Part shown: positions 54,167-64,000 of the stretch, in pieces
Position numbering within the stretch: the first letter of the stretch is position 1
Layout of the letters: every line of letters starts with the position of its first letter
Source of the DNA: Thiomicrorhabdus aquaedulcis
GTDB lineage: Bacteria; Pseudomonadota; Gammaproteobacteria; Thiomicrospirales; Thiomicrospiraceae
Direction: 5' to 3'
Assembly (NCBI RefSeq): GCF_004001325.1
Contig: NZ_AP018722.1
Span: 1,240,001-1,304,000, forward strand
DNA length: 64,000 nucleotides
Program-made: the position numbers and the translations under genes
The notes under the pieces: model-generated
Told to the model about the DNA's origin: nothing
The model's database searches: none
What the model saw: the letters and a program-made list of their open reading frames with translations, nothing else

Positions 54167-54206
54167 ATTAAATTTTATTGTTTGATGCCCAAAGGCCTCA
54201 CAAAAA

Positions 54207-54346
54207 GAGACCTTTATGCTAATAGATTATGGTTTTAAGCACGCCTTGTGGGTGTAAAATTATGAATCTTACATCGGACTTTTTTGCGTCGTACGCAGGT
54301 AAAATTTTCTGTATTTTTTCTTTTACATCACTCGTGCAGAAATCTC
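54207..54346. mobile_element. Degraded foldback MITE copy E, upstream of the DUF294 gene
   Basis: About 140 bp with left end GAGACCTTTATGC and right end TCACTCGTGCAGAAATCTC. The interior is diverged. No clear target duplication remains. It ends 13 bases before the DUF294 ATG, and AAGGATAA lies between. Confidence 0.65.
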
Positions 54347-54359
54347 ACAAGGATAAATT

Positions 54360-56293
54360 ATGGCTCTTGAACAACAAATGCAGTTTTTAGCACAAATTTC
54401 GCCCTTTGATGTTTTAGATTCAGCACAATTAAAATTGGCCGCCGAAAGCTTAGACGTCGTTTATTTTGTAACAGGACACACCTTAAAACTACAAGACCCT
54501 AAGACATCTGACCAGGCCTGGTTGTATTTCGTTATTAAAGGCATTGTGGCTGAAAACGTAGGCGATTTGCTTATAGCACGCTACAGCGTAGGCGGTTTTA
54601 TTGGCGCGCGTCAATTGTTGTTAGAAGCAACACAACCTCAAAATACCGTTCATCAAAGTCAAATTAACCACGCTGTTTCTACGATTGATGCACAGTATTG
54701 TATTGTGGAAGAGGCTATTTTGTATCGTATGCCTGGCGCTGTTTTTGTAACACTTATGCAGCAAAATACTCAATTTAACAGTCATTTTAACGCCAGTTTA
54801 GTTGATAAACTTAATGCTTTGCACAATCAATTACAAGCTCAACAATCCACAGAAGTAATGATGGAAACAGTGTGCTCTGCCCCAATGCAACCCCTGGTAA
54901 GCGTGGCCGCAACCAGCAGTTTGCTCAGTGCTGTACAAGCTATGGTTGCGGCCAATACCGACGCGTGCATGATCGAGTTTGCATTAGATTCTTTAGAAAT
55001 TGATGCGTCAGAAAAATGGGGCATTATCACCGCCACCGAAGTGCTAAAAAGTTTGGCGAGTGGAGATAATCCGCAACTTATAAAGGTAGGAGAGCTTGCT
55101 AATAAGCCCGTGTACACGGTACATCAGTTTGATTATTTGTTTAATGCCTTGCTTAAAATGACGCGTCATCAAATTAATCGGTTGGTTGTACGCAGCGACA
55201 GCGGTTGGTTGGGGTTTTTGCATCAAAAAGAACTGATGAGTTTATTTGCCAATCAATCTGGATTGGCATTGTTAAAAATTGACCAGGCCTGCTCGATTGA
55301 GGATTTAAAACAAGTTACTCTGCAAATGGATCAGCTTATAGCCAGCTTAAATCGTAAAGGCATTAAAATGCACTACATTGCTAAACTGGTAGGTGAATTG
55401 CATCGCAAGTTGTTTTATAAACTTACCGAGTGGTTTTTACCACAAGAATTGCATTCAAAAGTGTGTTTGTTGGTTATGGGCAGTGAAGGGCGATTTGAGC
55501 AACTTATTCGCACCGATCAGGATAATGCACTTTTATTGCAAAACGACTTGTTAGACCAAGAGCGTGCGCAAGTTGATAAGTTTGCTGTGGTGTTTAATGG
55601 TGCATTAATAGAGTTGGGGTTTCCAAATTGCTCGGGCAATATTATGGTAACCAATGAGCAATGGCGGCAGCCGATAGGAACGTTTATTGCCCAGATTGAC
55701 CAATGGTTTGATCAGCCCAATACCAATAGCTTTATAAACATGGCCATTTTTTTTGATGCTCAACCCATTATGGGTGACGAGAGCTTGTTGGATAAAGCCA
55801 AGCAACGTTTAAGACTGCGCATGCAACAACAGCCAATGTTGTTAAAGCACTTTGCTAAGAGTGCCTTGCAATTTGAAACTCCGGTGAGTTTTTTTGGTGG
55901 ATTAATTACCCAAAAAAACAGTGGGGTCGAACGTATGGACATTAAAAAAGGCGGTATTTTTCCCATTGTGCATGGCATACGTTGCTATGCGTTAAAGTCA
56001 GGTATTTACGCGACTAACACCCATTGGCGCATAAAAGCCCTAATGGACAAAGGCGTTTTAGATCCCTCTTTTGGAGTTGAACTAGGCGAAAGTCTTAACT
56101 TTTTAATACACTGCGTCTTGAATCACAACTGAATCAATTGGCGCACGGAATACACTCTAGTCAAGTAGATAATTGCATCGAACTGCAGGCTTTGTCGCAC
56201 TTGCAGCAAGATTTGCTAAAACAAGCATTGGGTGTAGTCACCCAATTTAAAAAAATCCTGACACGACAATTTAGCATACAGGATATTTTATAA
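54360..56293 (+). CDS. cNMP-binding/CBS/DUF294 nucleotidyltransferase, frameshifted
   Basis: About 644 residues when repaired. An N-terminal cyclic-nucleotide-binding-like domain (1-150) is followed by a CBS pair (about 175-305), then a GlnD-like nucleotidyltransferase domain (GSEGRFEQLIRTDQDNALL, about 375) and a DUF294 C-terminal domain. Such genes are commonly linked to acs/actP and a DnaQ-like exonuclease. The frame breaks at 56105: ESLNFL should continue NTLRLESQLNQLAHG to a TAA at 56291-56293 that overlaps the next ATG. One A is missing. A perfect palindrome (54511, DQAWL) and a partial one (55282, DQACS) lie inside. Confidence 0.87.
54511..54522. repeat. ACCAGGCCTGGT palindrome, coding copy in the DUF294 gene
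   Basis: Perfect 12-mer read in frame as S-D-Q-A-W-L-Y in the cyclic-nucleotide-binding-like domain. Confidence 0.85.
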
Positions 56294-56943
56294 TGCACAC
56301 TGTCCAGGCCTGGTTAAAGGCAAAACAGCGTTCTTGGCAGTTTAAAAAACTAAAGAATCCTAAATTTACACACCTGTTTACACCAACAATACCGGGGCGT
56401 TATGTGTGTTTTGATTGCGAAACCACCGGACTCAGCCCTAAACAAGACAAGATTATTTCGCTAAGCGCCATAATAATAGAAGATAACCAGGTTTTAACCA
56501 GCCAAGCGCTTAACTTATGGATTAAGCAATCACAACCCATTAACGCAAAAAGCATTAAAGTGCACCGCATTCGCAATGCGGATTTGACCCATCATCACAA
56601 TGTAATGAACGAACAGGAAGCCATTAGTCAATTTTTAAAGTTTATCGAAGGCGCGACACTAGTAGGGTATTTTTTAGAATTTGATGTCGCCATGATTAAT
56701 CAAGTGATAAAGCCATGGCTAGGTGTCAATTTACCCCATCCTCAAATTGAAGTATCCAAACTCTATTATGCGCAGCAATTGGCCAAGCAGTCCCCAGGCG
56801 TCTATCAAGGCGATATTGACTTACGCTTTAAGGTAATGCTAAACCAGTTGCAGATTCCAAATTTTGCACAACACGATGCATTTAGCGATGCCCTAATGAC
56901 CGCATTAATGTTTATAAAACTCAATAAATACCTTCAGCCATAG
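56293..56943 (+). CDS. DnaQ-like 3'-5' exonuclease
   Basis: 216 residues with the DEDDh fold: ExoI FDCETTGL (about 39), ExoII in LVGYFLEFDVAM and ExoIII HDAFSDA (about 197). It is often found after the acs/DUF294 genes, where it is annotated as a DNA polymerase III epsilon-like protein. It is not the replicative DnaQ because the clamp/alpha-binding tail is missing. Its start overlaps the repaired stop of the DUF294 gene. A near-perfect palindrome at 56303 is read as VQAWLK. Confidence 0.87.
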   Translation: MHTVQAWLKAKQRSWQFKKLKNPKFTHLFTPTIPGRYVCFDCETTGLSPKQDKIISLSAIIIEDNQVLTSQALNLWIKQSQPINAKSIKVHRIRNADLTHHHNVMNEQEAISQFLKFIEGATLVGYFLEFDVAMINQVIKPWLGVNLPHPQIEVSKLYYAQQLAKQSPGVYQGDIDLRFKVMLNQLQIPNFAQHDAFSDALMTALMFIKLNKYLQP

Positions 56944-57060
56944 GCTAAAGGTACAGACAAACTTGACAAAACAGCCTTTAGACTATATATTGCCGACAGA
57001 TTTTTTAAAAAGTTTGATTAAGAGGCGTTTAAAGCAATTTAAACGACTGCTTAAATTTTT

Positions 57061-57087
57061 AAAAACCCCGTTTTTACGGGGTTTTTT
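57061..57087 (+). terminator. Intrinsic terminator before rimP
   Basis: Stem AAAACCCCGT / ACGGGGTTTT with a TTTT loop and a T run. It separates the exonuclease gene from the rimP-nusA-infB operon. Confidence 0.85.
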
Positions 57088-57122
57088 GTTATTAAAAACC
57101 GTTAAATTAATGGAATCTTTGC

Positions 57123-57578
57123 GTGACTGTAGAAGAAAAATTAGAAAACCTCTTGAAACCCACCATTGAATCAATGGGCTTTGAGTTTTGGGGCTGTGAA
57201 TATTTACCAGCAGGAAGACATTCTGTCTTAAGAATATACGTCGAAAAGCCCGATGAAGGCATTAATGTAGACGACTGTGCCGATATCAGTCGTCAAATTA
57301 GCGCCATTATGGACGTTGAAGACCCTATTTCAACCGCCTATATGCTCGAAGTGTCCTCGCCGGGTATGGAGCGTTTGCTTTTTAACCTTGAGCAGTATCG
57401 TCGCTACGAAGGCAAAACTGTGCAAATTCGTACCGCTATTTCTGTACTAGGTCGCAGACGCTTTAAAGGCCCCATGCTCAAAGTAACCGAGTCCCACATC
57501 GAAATAGAAGTGGACGGTGAGTTGTTTGAGATTCCATTTGACGTGATTGATAAAGCGAATTTAGTCGCAGAGTTTTAA
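57123..57578 (+). CDS. rimP: Ribosome maturation factor RimP
   Basis: 151 residues with FEFWGCEYLPAGRHSVLRIYVEKP and LEVSSPGMERLL, the two family signatures; needed for 30S maturation. GTG start at 57123 with GGAA upstream. It heads the conserved rimP-nusA-infB-rbfA-truB run. Confidence 0.94.
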   Translation: MTVEEKLENLLKPTIESMGFEFWGCEYLPAGRHSVLRIYVEKPDEGINVDDCADISRQISAIMDVEDPISTAYMLEVSSPGMERLLFNLEQYRRYEGKTVQIRTAISVLGRRRFKGPMLKVTESHIEIEVDGELFEIPFDVIDKANLVAEF

Positions 57579-57608
57579 TCAAACACCCCTATTTAAAGTG
57601 AGTGCATA

Positions 57609-59096
57609 ATGAGTAAAGAAATTTTAGCGATTGTTGAAATCATGGCAAACGAAAAAGGCGTTGATAAAGAAATTATTTTTGATGCCATCGAAACTGCGCT
57701 TGCCACCGCCACCCGAAAAAGTCACGACGACGAATTGGATGCGCGTGTACACATCGATCGTCATACCGGTAATTACGAAACCTTTCGTCGTTGGGAAGTC
57801 ATTGACGACGCCACCGCCATTGAAGACAACGTGGGCTGGTATTTACGCGAAATGGATGCAATAGACATTGACCCCAATATTGAAGTCGGCGAATTTATTG
57901 AAGAGCCTATTGACTCAATTGATTTTGGACGCATTGGCGCACAAACCGCCAAACAGGTCATTATTCAAAAAGTTCGTGAAGCCGAACGTAAAAAAGTCGT
58001 AGAGGTTTACTCTAAGCGCGTGGGCGAAATTTTAACCGGCCAAGTTAAGCGTATTGACCGCGGCGATGTTATTTTAGACATGGGCGATTATGTAGATGCT
58101 GTCATTCCACGCAATCAATTAGTAGGTCGTGAAACCTTCCGTATTGGTGATCGTGTGCGTGCCTATTTACAAGAAGTTGGTTTTAGACCACGTGGCCCAC
58201 AACTGTTTATGTCACGTGCATGTAAAGAAATGCTGATTGAATTGTTTAAAATTGAAGTTCCCGAAATTGGTGACGATTTAATCGATATCATGGCCGCAGC
58301 ACGTGATGTTGGCTTTAGAGCCAAAATTGCAGTTCGTGCCAATGACCCACGACTAGACCCAATAGGTGCTTGCGTGGGTATGCGCGGGGGGCGTGTGCAA
58401 GCCGTTACCAATGAATTGGCAGGCGAGCGTATTGACATTATTATTTGGGATGGCAATGATGCGCAGTTTGTTATAAACGCTATGGCACCCGCTGAAGTCA
58501 CCAATATCATGGTTGACGAAGACAAACACACCATGGATCTTGCGGTTGAAGACGAGCAGTTATCACAAGCCATTGGTAAAAATGGACAGAATATTCGTCT
58601 TGCCAGTGAGTTAACAGGCTGGGTATTAAATGTTATGACCAAAACCACCATGTCTGAAAAACACGACACCGAATCGAAAGATCAGGTTGAAGTGTTTGTA
58701 AATGCTTTGGACGTGGATGAAGAGATGGCCGAAATGCTTGTCTCTGAAGGGTTTACTACCCTAGAAGAAGTGGCGTACGTGCCTGCAGCTGAAATGCTGC
58801 AAATTGATGGATTTGACGAAGATATTATCGCCGAACTTAAGCAACGTGCTAAAGATGCGTTGTTAACACAAGCCATTGCCGCAGAAGAAAAAACCGTTTT
58901 AGCCGAACCTGCTGACGATTTGTTGAATTTAGAAGGTATGACTCCTGAGATGGCCAAACAATTGGCCACGCACGGAGTGATTACCCAAGAAGATTTAGCC
59001 GAACTTGGTACGGATGAATTACTAGAATACATTAATATTGACGAGACCTCTGCAGGTGAGCTTATTTTAAAAGCGCGTGCACCATGGTTTGAGTAA
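57609..59096 (+). CDS. nusA: Transcription termination/antitermination factor NusA
   Basis: 495 residues. N-terminal RNAP-binding domain (1-130), S1 domain (GEILTGQVKRIDRGDVILDMG), two KH domains (GACVGMRGGRVQAVTNELAGERIDII; AIGKNGQNIRLASELTGW) and two C-terminal acidic AR repeats, as in E. coli. It lies 30 bases after rimP. Confidence 0.96.
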   Translation: MSKEILAIVEIMANEKGVDKEIIFDAIETALATATRKSHDDELDARVHIDRHTGNYETFRRWEVIDDATAIEDNVGWYLREMDAIDIDPNIEVGEFIEEPIDSIDFGRIGAQTAKQVIIQKVREAERKKVVEVYSKRVGEILTGQVKRIDRGDVILDMGDYVDAVIPRNQLVGRETFRIGDRVRAYLQEVGFRPRGPQLFMSRACKEMLIELFKIEVPEIGDDLIDIMAAARDVGFRAKIAVRANDPRLDPIGACVGMRGGRVQAVTNELAGERIDIIIWDGNDAQFVINAMAPAEVTNIMVDEDKHTMDLAVEDEQLSQAIGKNGQNIRLASELTGWVLNVMTKTTMSEKHDTESKDQVEVFVNALDVDEEMAEMLVSEGFTTLEEVAYVPAAEMLQIDGFDEDIIAELKQRAKDALLTQAIAAEEKTVLAEPADDLLNLEGMTPEMAKQLATHGVITQEDLAELGTDELLEYINIDETSAGELILKARAPWFE

Positions 59097-59108
59097 GGGA
59101 GAGTTTCA

Positions 59109-61634
59109 ATGGCCGAAGTATCAGTAAAGCAATTTTCAGAAAACCTTAATTTGTCTGTAGATAAATTATTATCACAGCTTGAAGCTTCAGGCGTGAAAGG
59201 CAAAAAATCTGCCGATAATATCTCAGAAGACGAAAAACGTACCCTTTTAGGGTACCTAAAAAGTTTACACGGTGAAACCGGTGATGCTCCCGAGAAGGTG
59301 ACGTTACGTCGTAAACAAACACTAAACTTATCGGCAGGCACTGGCAGTGGCAAACGCACTGTCAACGTGGAAGTGCTTAAAAAACGTACTTACGTTAAAA
59401 AACCCGAAACGGTGGAAGAACCTGTGGTTGAAGCTGTTGTAGAACCCATTGTGGCGTCTGTAGCAGTAGAACAAACTCCAGTTCAAACGCGCGTTGATGC
59501 TGGCGTAACCGATGCAGCGGTTGAATCTTTAATTCAGCCAAAATCGGTTGAAAGACCCAAGCCTACACATCAAAAACCAGCGGCAAACAAGCCGGTGGTT
59601 GCCGTCAAAGTAGGACAGACATCAGTTGTAGTAGAAGCACCACTGCCTGAGAAAGAAGATCATTCTAAAGCCGCTAAAAAAGAAAAAGACAAAAAACACC
59701 ACACTGGTCGTAAAGCCAATGACGGTGTAGATGGCCCTAAAGGCGGTAAAGCGAAAGTGCTTACTGCACCAGCAGGCAATCGCCGTCCAGGTGGAAAAGG
59801 CGGGCGTAAAGGTGGGTTTAAATCCAATCATGCGCAGTCTGACAACGAACATGCTTTTCAAATGCCTACCGAACCTGTTGTACGTGAAGTAAAAGTACCT
59901 GAAAGCATTACCTTGGCCGCATTGGCTGATCAAATGTCGGTAAAAGCCGGTGAAATTATTAAATTTATGATGATGCAGTTGGGCACTATGGCCACCATCA
60001 ACCAAATTTTAGATCAAGAAACGGCCATGTTAATTGTTGAAGAGATGGGGCATAAAGCCATCGCTTATAACGAAGTAACAATTGAAGACGAAGTGGTTAA
60101 TCAAGAATACCACGGTGAAACAGTAACACGCTCACCTGTCGTCACCATAATGGGTCACGTTGACCATGGTAAAACGTCCTTGCTGGATTACATTCGTAAA
60201 GCCAAAGTTGCCTTTGGCGAAGCCGGTGGAATTACTCAGCACATTGGGGCATACCATGTGGATACCGATCGTGGCGGGGTAACCTTTATTGATACCCCGG
60301 GTCACGCCGCGTTTACCGCAATGCGTGCACGTGGTGCCAAAGTTACCGATGTCGTGGTCATTGTTGTGGCTGCCGACGACGGTGTAATGCCACAAACCAA
60401 AGAAGCTATTCAGCACGCTAAAGCCAGTGGTGTAGGCATTGTAGTGGCAGTCAACAAAATGGATAAAGAAGCCGCTAACCTTGATCGAGTGATGCAAGAA
60501 TTGGTGGCCGAAGGTGTGGTGCCCGAAGCATGGGGTGGGGATGTGCAGTTTGTACCTGTATCGGCTAAGACCGGTATGGGCATTGAAGAACTGCTAACCG
60601 CTATTTCATTGCAAGCCGAAATGCTTGAGCTGGAAGCACCTATTGAAGGGCCAGCCAAAGGGGTGGTTATTGAATCACGCCTAGACAAAGGTCGAGGGCC
60701 TGTGGCGACTGTACTAGTGCAAAGCGGTACGCTTAAAAAAGGCGATATTGCATTGTGCGGAATGGAATACGGCAGAGTTCGTACTTTGCTGGGCGACACC
60801 GGTGTGATTATTACCAGTGCAGGTCCTTCTATTCCGGTTGAGATTATTGGTCTTTCAGGTGTGCCAGTAGCCGGTGACGAGATGATTACGGTTGAGACTG
60901 AACGCAAAGCGCGTGAAGCCGCAACGTTCCGTCAAGGAAAGCATAAAGAGTTAAAAATTGCGCGTCATCAAAAATCGAAGTTAGACAACATGTTTAACAA
61001 GATGACCGAAGGCGAAATGCAAAGTATTAATATTGTGCTTAAGGCCGATGTGCAAGGTTCTATCCAGGCGATATCCGATGCATTAACCAAGTTGTCTAAC
61101 GATGAAATTCGCGTTAACGTTGTGTCATCTGGCGTGGGTGGAATTTCAGAAACCGATGCCAACTTAGCCATTGCGTCTGATGCGTTGATTGTTGGCTTTA
61201 ACGTGCGTGCCGATGCTACGGCAAAACGTATGATTGACAGTGAAGGTGTTGCGTTAAAGTATTACAGCATCATTTATGAAATTGTTGATGACGTTAAACG
61301 TGCGATTGAAGGCAAAATGGAACCCGAGTTTAAAGAAAATATCTTGGGAATTGCCGACGTTCGTGAAGTCTTTAAAGCACCTAAAATTGGTCTAATTGCA
61401 GGTTGTATGATTGTAGATGGCGTCGTTAAGCGCAATAACCCTATTCGTGTGTTGCGTGATAACGTGGTGATTTACGAAGGTGTATTAGAATCATTACGTC
61501 GCTTTAAAGACGATGTAGCCGAAGTACGCCAAGGTATTGAGTGTGGTATCGGGGTCAAAGATTACAACGATGTACGCGCCGGCGATCAAATAGAATGTTT
61601 TGAGCGTATTGAAGTTAAGCGTACCTTAGCTTAA
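59109..61634 (+). CDS. infB: Translation initiation factor IF-2
   Basis: 841 residues. The N-terminal IF2N domain ([20 protein letters not shown]) is followed by a long charged linker. The G domain has G1 GHVDHGKTS (about 348), G3 DTPGH and G4 NKMD. Domains II-IV bind initiator fMet-tRNA. GGGAGAG lies upstream. It is 12 bases after nusA. Confidence 0.97.
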   Translation: MAEVSVKQFSENLNLSVDKLLSQLEASGVKGKKSADNISEDEKRTLLGYLKSLHGETGDAPEKVTLRRKQTLNLSAGTGSGKRTVNVEVLKKRTYVKKPETVEEPVVEAVVEPIVASVAVEQTPVQTRVDAGVTDAAVESLIQPKSVERPKPTHQKPAANKPVVAVKVGQTSVVVEAPLPEKEDHSKAAKKEKDKKHHTGRKANDGVDGPKGGKAKVLTAPAGNRRPGGKGGRKGGFKSNHAQSDNEHAFQMPTEPVVREVKVPESITLAALADQMSVKAGEIIKFMMMQLGTMATINQILDQETAMLIVEEMGHKAIAYNEVTIEDEVVNQEYHGETVTRSPVVTIMGHVDHGKTSLLDYIRKAKVAFGEAGGITQHIGAYHVDTDRGGVTFIDTPGHAAFTAMRARGAKVTDVVVIVVAADDGVMPQTKEAIQHAKASGVGIVVAVNKMDKEAANLDRVMQELVAEGVVPEAWGGDVQFVPVSAKTGMGIEELLTAISLQAEMLELEAPIEGPAKGVVIESRLDKGRGPVATVLVQSGTLKKGDIALCGMEYGRVRTLLGDTGVIITSAGPSIPVEIIGLSGVPVAGDEMITVETERKAREAATFRQGKHKELKIARHQKSKLDNMFNKMTEGEMQSINIVLKADVQGSIQAISDALTKLSNDEIRVNVVSSGVGGISETDANLAIASDALIVGFNVRADATAKRMIDSEGVALKYYSIIYEIVDDVKRAIEGKMEPEFKENILGIADVREVFKAPKIGLIAGCMIVDGVVKRNNPIRVLRDNVVIYEGVLESLRRFKDDVAEVRQGIECGIGVKDYNDVRAGDQIECFERIEVKRTLA

Positions 61635-61695
61635 TGCTTGAACCCAAGTCTGTTGCCCGTTAGTTTAAATAACATGTTGAGTTATAAGCGTATTG

Positions 61696-61707
61696 ACCAG
61701 GCCTGGT
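61696..61707. repeat. ACCAGGCCTGGT palindrome between infB and rbfA
   Basis: Perfect 12-mer in the extended form ATTGACCAGGCCTGGTTAAT, 61 bases after infB and 58 bases before a terminator-like hairpin. Confidence 0.85.
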
Positions 61708-61765
61708 TAATGCGTTTATGGCCAAAACAAATTATTTGTGCCAGACGTAATCACTTTACAAAATT

Positions 61766-61787
61766 ACCCCGTTTGGGGTTTTTTTGT
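61766..61787 (+). terminator. Terminator-like hairpin between infB and rbfA
   Basis: Short stem ACCCC / GGGGT with a GTTT loop and a T7 run. It would separate rbfA-truB from infB or attenuate read-through. Confidence 0.65.
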
Positions 61788-61868
61788 TTAAAATCATCTT
61801 AATATTTTAAGATTCGTTTTAATAAACTAAAATTAAATCAATAGCCTACGGGCTTAAGTGAGAACACC

Positions 61869-62230
61869 ATGAGTAACGATGCCGTTAGCCGCCCAACGCG
61901 CGTGGCGTATGAAATTAAAAAAACTTTGGCGCAAATGCTGTTGCGTGAGGCCAAAGATCCACGTTTTCAAAAATTAACATTACCGAATGCAAAGTCAGCA
62001 AGGACTTAAGCATTGCTAAAATTCACTTTACCTTGATTGGCCACAATGGCGATGATCCAGAAGTGCAAGACGTAGTGCAAGCGCTTGAAAAAGCCAAAGG
62101 CTTTTTTAGATCAGAATTAGGAACCAAGTTACGCTTAAGAATTGTTCCAGACGTGCGGTTTTATTACGATGAAGTGCCTGAGCATGCGCAGTATATGGAA
62201 GCCTTAATTCAAAAAGCGTTGAACTCGTAA
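61869..62230 (+). CDS. rbfA: Ribosome-binding factor A, frameshifted
   Basis: 30S maturation factor. After repair about 120 residues: SRPTRVAYEIKKTLAQMLLREAKDPRFQKLT, then ITECKVSKDLSIAKIHFTL, through to RIVPDVRFYYDEV. The raw frame stops after QKLTLPNAKSART at about 62010. The break is at 61979 (ACATTACC, expected ACAATTACC), one missing A. The stop abuts the truB start. Confidence 0.92.
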
Positions 62231-63139
62231 ATGGTGCAATTTAAACACCCTCCAAAGCAGAATGTTCATGGCATAGTTTTACTTAACAAGCCAGTGGGCG
62301 TTTCGTCTAACGGAATTTTACAAAAAGTCATGCGAGTGTTTAACGCCAAAAAAGGCGGACACACCGGTGCTCTCGATCCATTTGCCACTGGATTGTTGCC
62401 TATTTGTTTAGGCGAGGCCACTAAAGTTTCGGGATTGTTGCTCGAATCGGACAAACGTTACACCGCTACCTTAAAATTGGGCGAGCAAAGCAGCACCGGC
62501 GACACCGAAGGTGAGATTATTAAACGTGATGCGGTTCCGGTTTTATCACGCGAAATAATTGAAGCCGTTTTTGCTCAATTTACAGGCGATATTCAGCAAA
62601 TCCCCCCCATGTATTCGGCTCTAAAACACCAAGGAAAACCCCTTTATTATTACGCGCGTCAAGGCATAGAGATAGAACGGCCTGCTCGAGATATTACTAT
62701 CAAGCAATTAAATTTAATACGTTTTGAAGAAAACAACATTGTGTTTGATGTATTGTGCACCAAGGGCACTTATGTGCGTACATTAGGTGAGGATTTGGCT
62801 AAGGGGCTGGGCACGGTCGGGCATTTAATTGCCTTGCATCGTACTCAAACCGGCAGTTTAATAGGCGACGACATGTTATCGCTAGAGCAAATTGAACAGC
62901 AAAAACTTGATTGTGTTAAGCCATTAGACATAGCACTTGAGCATTTACAACGAATTGATTTAACGTCGGAAGAAATGGACTTAATTCGTCACGGTCAAAT
63001 GCTTGCCAAACCTAAGCCTCACACCGAATTGGTGCGTTTATACCACGCCAATGTATGCATTGCTGTGGGAGAATGGCACCTTGAAAAAGGCTTACTTAAG
63101 CCCAAAAGGGTATTTAATTTAGAGGAATCTGGTGTATGA
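62231..63139 (+). CDS. truB: tRNA pseudouridine-55 synthase TruB
   Basis: 302 residues. The catalytic Asp lies in KGGHTGALDPFATGLLPICLG and the substrate-binding segment is KRYTATLKLG; a small C-terminal PUA-like domain follows. It starts directly after the rbfA stop and overlaps the next gene by four bases. Confidence 0.96.
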   Translation: MVQFKHPPKQNVHGIVLLNKPVGVSSNGILQKVMRVFNAKKGGHTGALDPFATGLLPICLGEATKVSGLLLESDKRYTATLKLGEQSSTGDTEGEIIKRDAVPVLSREIIEAVFAQFTGDIQQIPPMYSALKHQGKPLYYYARQGIEIERPARDITIKQLNLIRFEENNIVFDVLCTKGTYVRTLGEDLAKGLGTVGHLIALHRTQTGSLIGDDMLSLEQIEQQKLDCVKPLDIALEHLQRIDLTSEEMDLIRHGQMLAKPKPHTELVRLYHANVCIAVGEWHLEKGLLKPKRVFNLEESGV

Positions 63140-63996
63140 GCGAGCAAAAAATGCGCTTTGAACAAGCCGACGGCATTTTAGATTTACGCGATGAGATTGC
63201 CTACCAAACTGCACATCTTCTGGGCGCGACTTGGTTAAGTTGGGACGATTTACCCGAAAGTTTAGCCATGTTGCCCGCGGCACCTGCACAATTTTTTTTA
63301 GTGGGTTCTAAAGCACAAATAGACGCCGCAAGTATTTTTTTAGACTTAAAAGAATATCAAGTTACCGGTTCATTAGTGGTTGAGTTAGACCAATCAATGG
63401 CATTATGGGACGCGCAATTACCAGGCCTGGTGGTTTCTGGAAACGATTCAAAAGTCTTGTGGTCACCCAACGAGCTTGTGGTTAGATGGTTGAGCAAATT
63501 AGAGTTTGATCCTAAAGCCTTAAAACCCAGACCACTGGCACTCGATTTGGGCTGCGGTGCTGGGCGTGACGCCGTTTTTTTAGCACAAAAGGGTTTTGTC
63601 GTCGACGCTATTGACAGTGAGGCACGCACCTTAAAACGAGCCAAGCAATTGGCTGCACGCAGTCGTACGCAAGTGCGCTTTAAATGTTGCGATTTAAAAA
63701 ATACCGAGTGCTTCCCCGACCAAATGTACGATGTGATTTTAATGGTGCGCTATTTAAATAGAGATTTATTTGACGCCATCAAACAACACGTTAAACCCGG
63801 CGGTTATGTGTTAATTCATACCTTTAGTGAAGGCGTTGAAGAGTTTAAATCTCCCAAAAATCCTAACTTTATTTTGCAACACGGTGAATTACGTCAAATT
63901 TTTGCTGGTTTTACCATCTTGGTAGATAATACAACTTATCTAAACGATGGCCGTCCCATGAATGCGTTTATTGCGCAAAAGCCACTTATTGAATAA
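63136..63996 (+). CDS. Rhodanese-like/class I methyltransferase fusion protein
   Basis: 286 residues. The N-terminal part (about 10-100, ILDLRDEIAYQTAHLLGATWLSWDDL) looks like a rhodanese domain, but the usual active-site Cys loop reads FFLVGSKAQ, so it is probably inactive. The C-terminal part is a SAM-dependent methyltransferase (LALDLGCGAGRDAVFLAQKG, AIDSE; TehB-like). The substrate is unknown. It is coupled to truB by a four-base overlap. A perfect palindrome is read as LPGLVV. Confidence 0.78.
   Translation: MSEQKMRFEQADGILDLRDEIAYQTAHLLGATWLSWDDLPESLAMLPAAPAQFFLVGSKAQIDAASIFLDLKEYQVTGSLVVELDQSMALWDAQLPGLVVSGNDSKVLWSPNELVVRWLSKLEFDPKALKPRPLALDLGCGAGRDAVFLAQKGFVVDAIDSEARTLKRAKQLAARSRTQVRFKCCDLKNTECFPDQMYDVILMVRYLNRDLFDAIKQHVKPGGYVLIHTFSEGVEEFKSPKNPNFILQHGELRQIFAGFTILVDNTTYLNDGRPMNAFIAQKPLIE
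63420..63431. repeat. ACCAGGCCTGGT palindrome, coding copy in the methyltransferase gene
   Basis: Perfect 12-mer read as L-P-G-L-V-V between the rhodanese-like and methyltransferase domains. Confidence 0.85.
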
Positions 63997-64000
63997 AACA

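Noticed and set aside
56963-57169. Small Lys/Arg-rich open frame before rimP
   Set aside because: It runs through the terminator at 57061-57087 and overlaps rimP; no family resemblance.
58163-59365. Long Ser-rich minus-strand frames across nusA and infB
   Set aside because: Antisense to well-supported essential genes; composition is a mirror of Glu/Asp/Ala-rich coding sequence.

Overview
The window is a gene-dense, moderately AT-rich stretch of a gammaproteobacterial chromosome. Typical gammaproteobacterial blocks are present: rnfABCDGE-nth, metG, mrp, mutL-miaA-hfq-hflX-hflK-hflC-DUF2065-hisZ-purA, clpS-clpA with infA and aat nearby, acs-DUF485-actP, and rimP-nusA-infB-rbfA-truB. A monomeric NADP isocitrate dehydrogenase, an Rnf pump and acetate genes would fit a Thiomicrospira-like member of the Thiotrichales, but the genus is a guess. 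Nearly everything is core metabolism and housekeeping. No prophage, CRISPR array, complete insertion sequence, rRNA or tRNA was found.

Layout. 1-3.9 kb: a CHASE-PAS-PAS histidine kinase overlapping a response regulator with a SpoIIE-type phosphatase output. 3.9-14.2 kb, minus strand: RNase HI, a small membrane protein, DUF1841, endonuclease III, the whole Rnf complex and MetG. 14.4-15.9 kb: a STAS protein and convergent Mrp. 16-26.5 kb, plus strand: mutL to purA. 26.6-32 kb: a CheY-like protein, PpiD, HflD, MnmA and RluE. 32-41 kb: Icd, YcjX/YcjF, YaeQ, a Sel1-repeat protein followed by two tandem-repeat arrays, a host-attachment family protein and a PhnA family protein. 41-50 kb: a J-domain protein, ClpS/ClpA, IF-1, Aat and DnaE. 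50-57 kb: acetyl-CoA synthetase, acetate permease, a DUF294 nucleotidyltransferase and a DnaQ-like exonuclease. 57-64 kb: rimP to truB and a rhodanese-methyltransferase fusion.

Three layers of structure sit on top of the genes. (1) A 12-bp palindrome, ACCAGGCCTGGT (extended TTRACCAGGCCTGGTYAA), occurs 13 times perfectly and about ten more times with small changes. It lies in intergenic gaps and inside genes, and one copy forms the stem of an intrinsic terminator. (2) A family of about 160-bp foldback elements has GAGACCTTTGCACGAGTG ends and 4-5 bp AT-rich target duplications. They look like non-autonomous transposons (MITEs). One lies in the leader of hfq and another upstream of infA. (3) Short tandem arrays (10/11-bp, 7-bp and 24-bp units) occur at gene ends.

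Eight genes are broken by an apparent single-base deletion: rnfD, metG, hflK, the DUF2065 gene, ppiD, clpA, the DUF294 gene and rbfA. Several are normally essential, all eight shifts have the same sign, and at least six fall in short homopolymers. They are therefore best read as sequencing errors and are annotated here as full-length genes with a frameshift.
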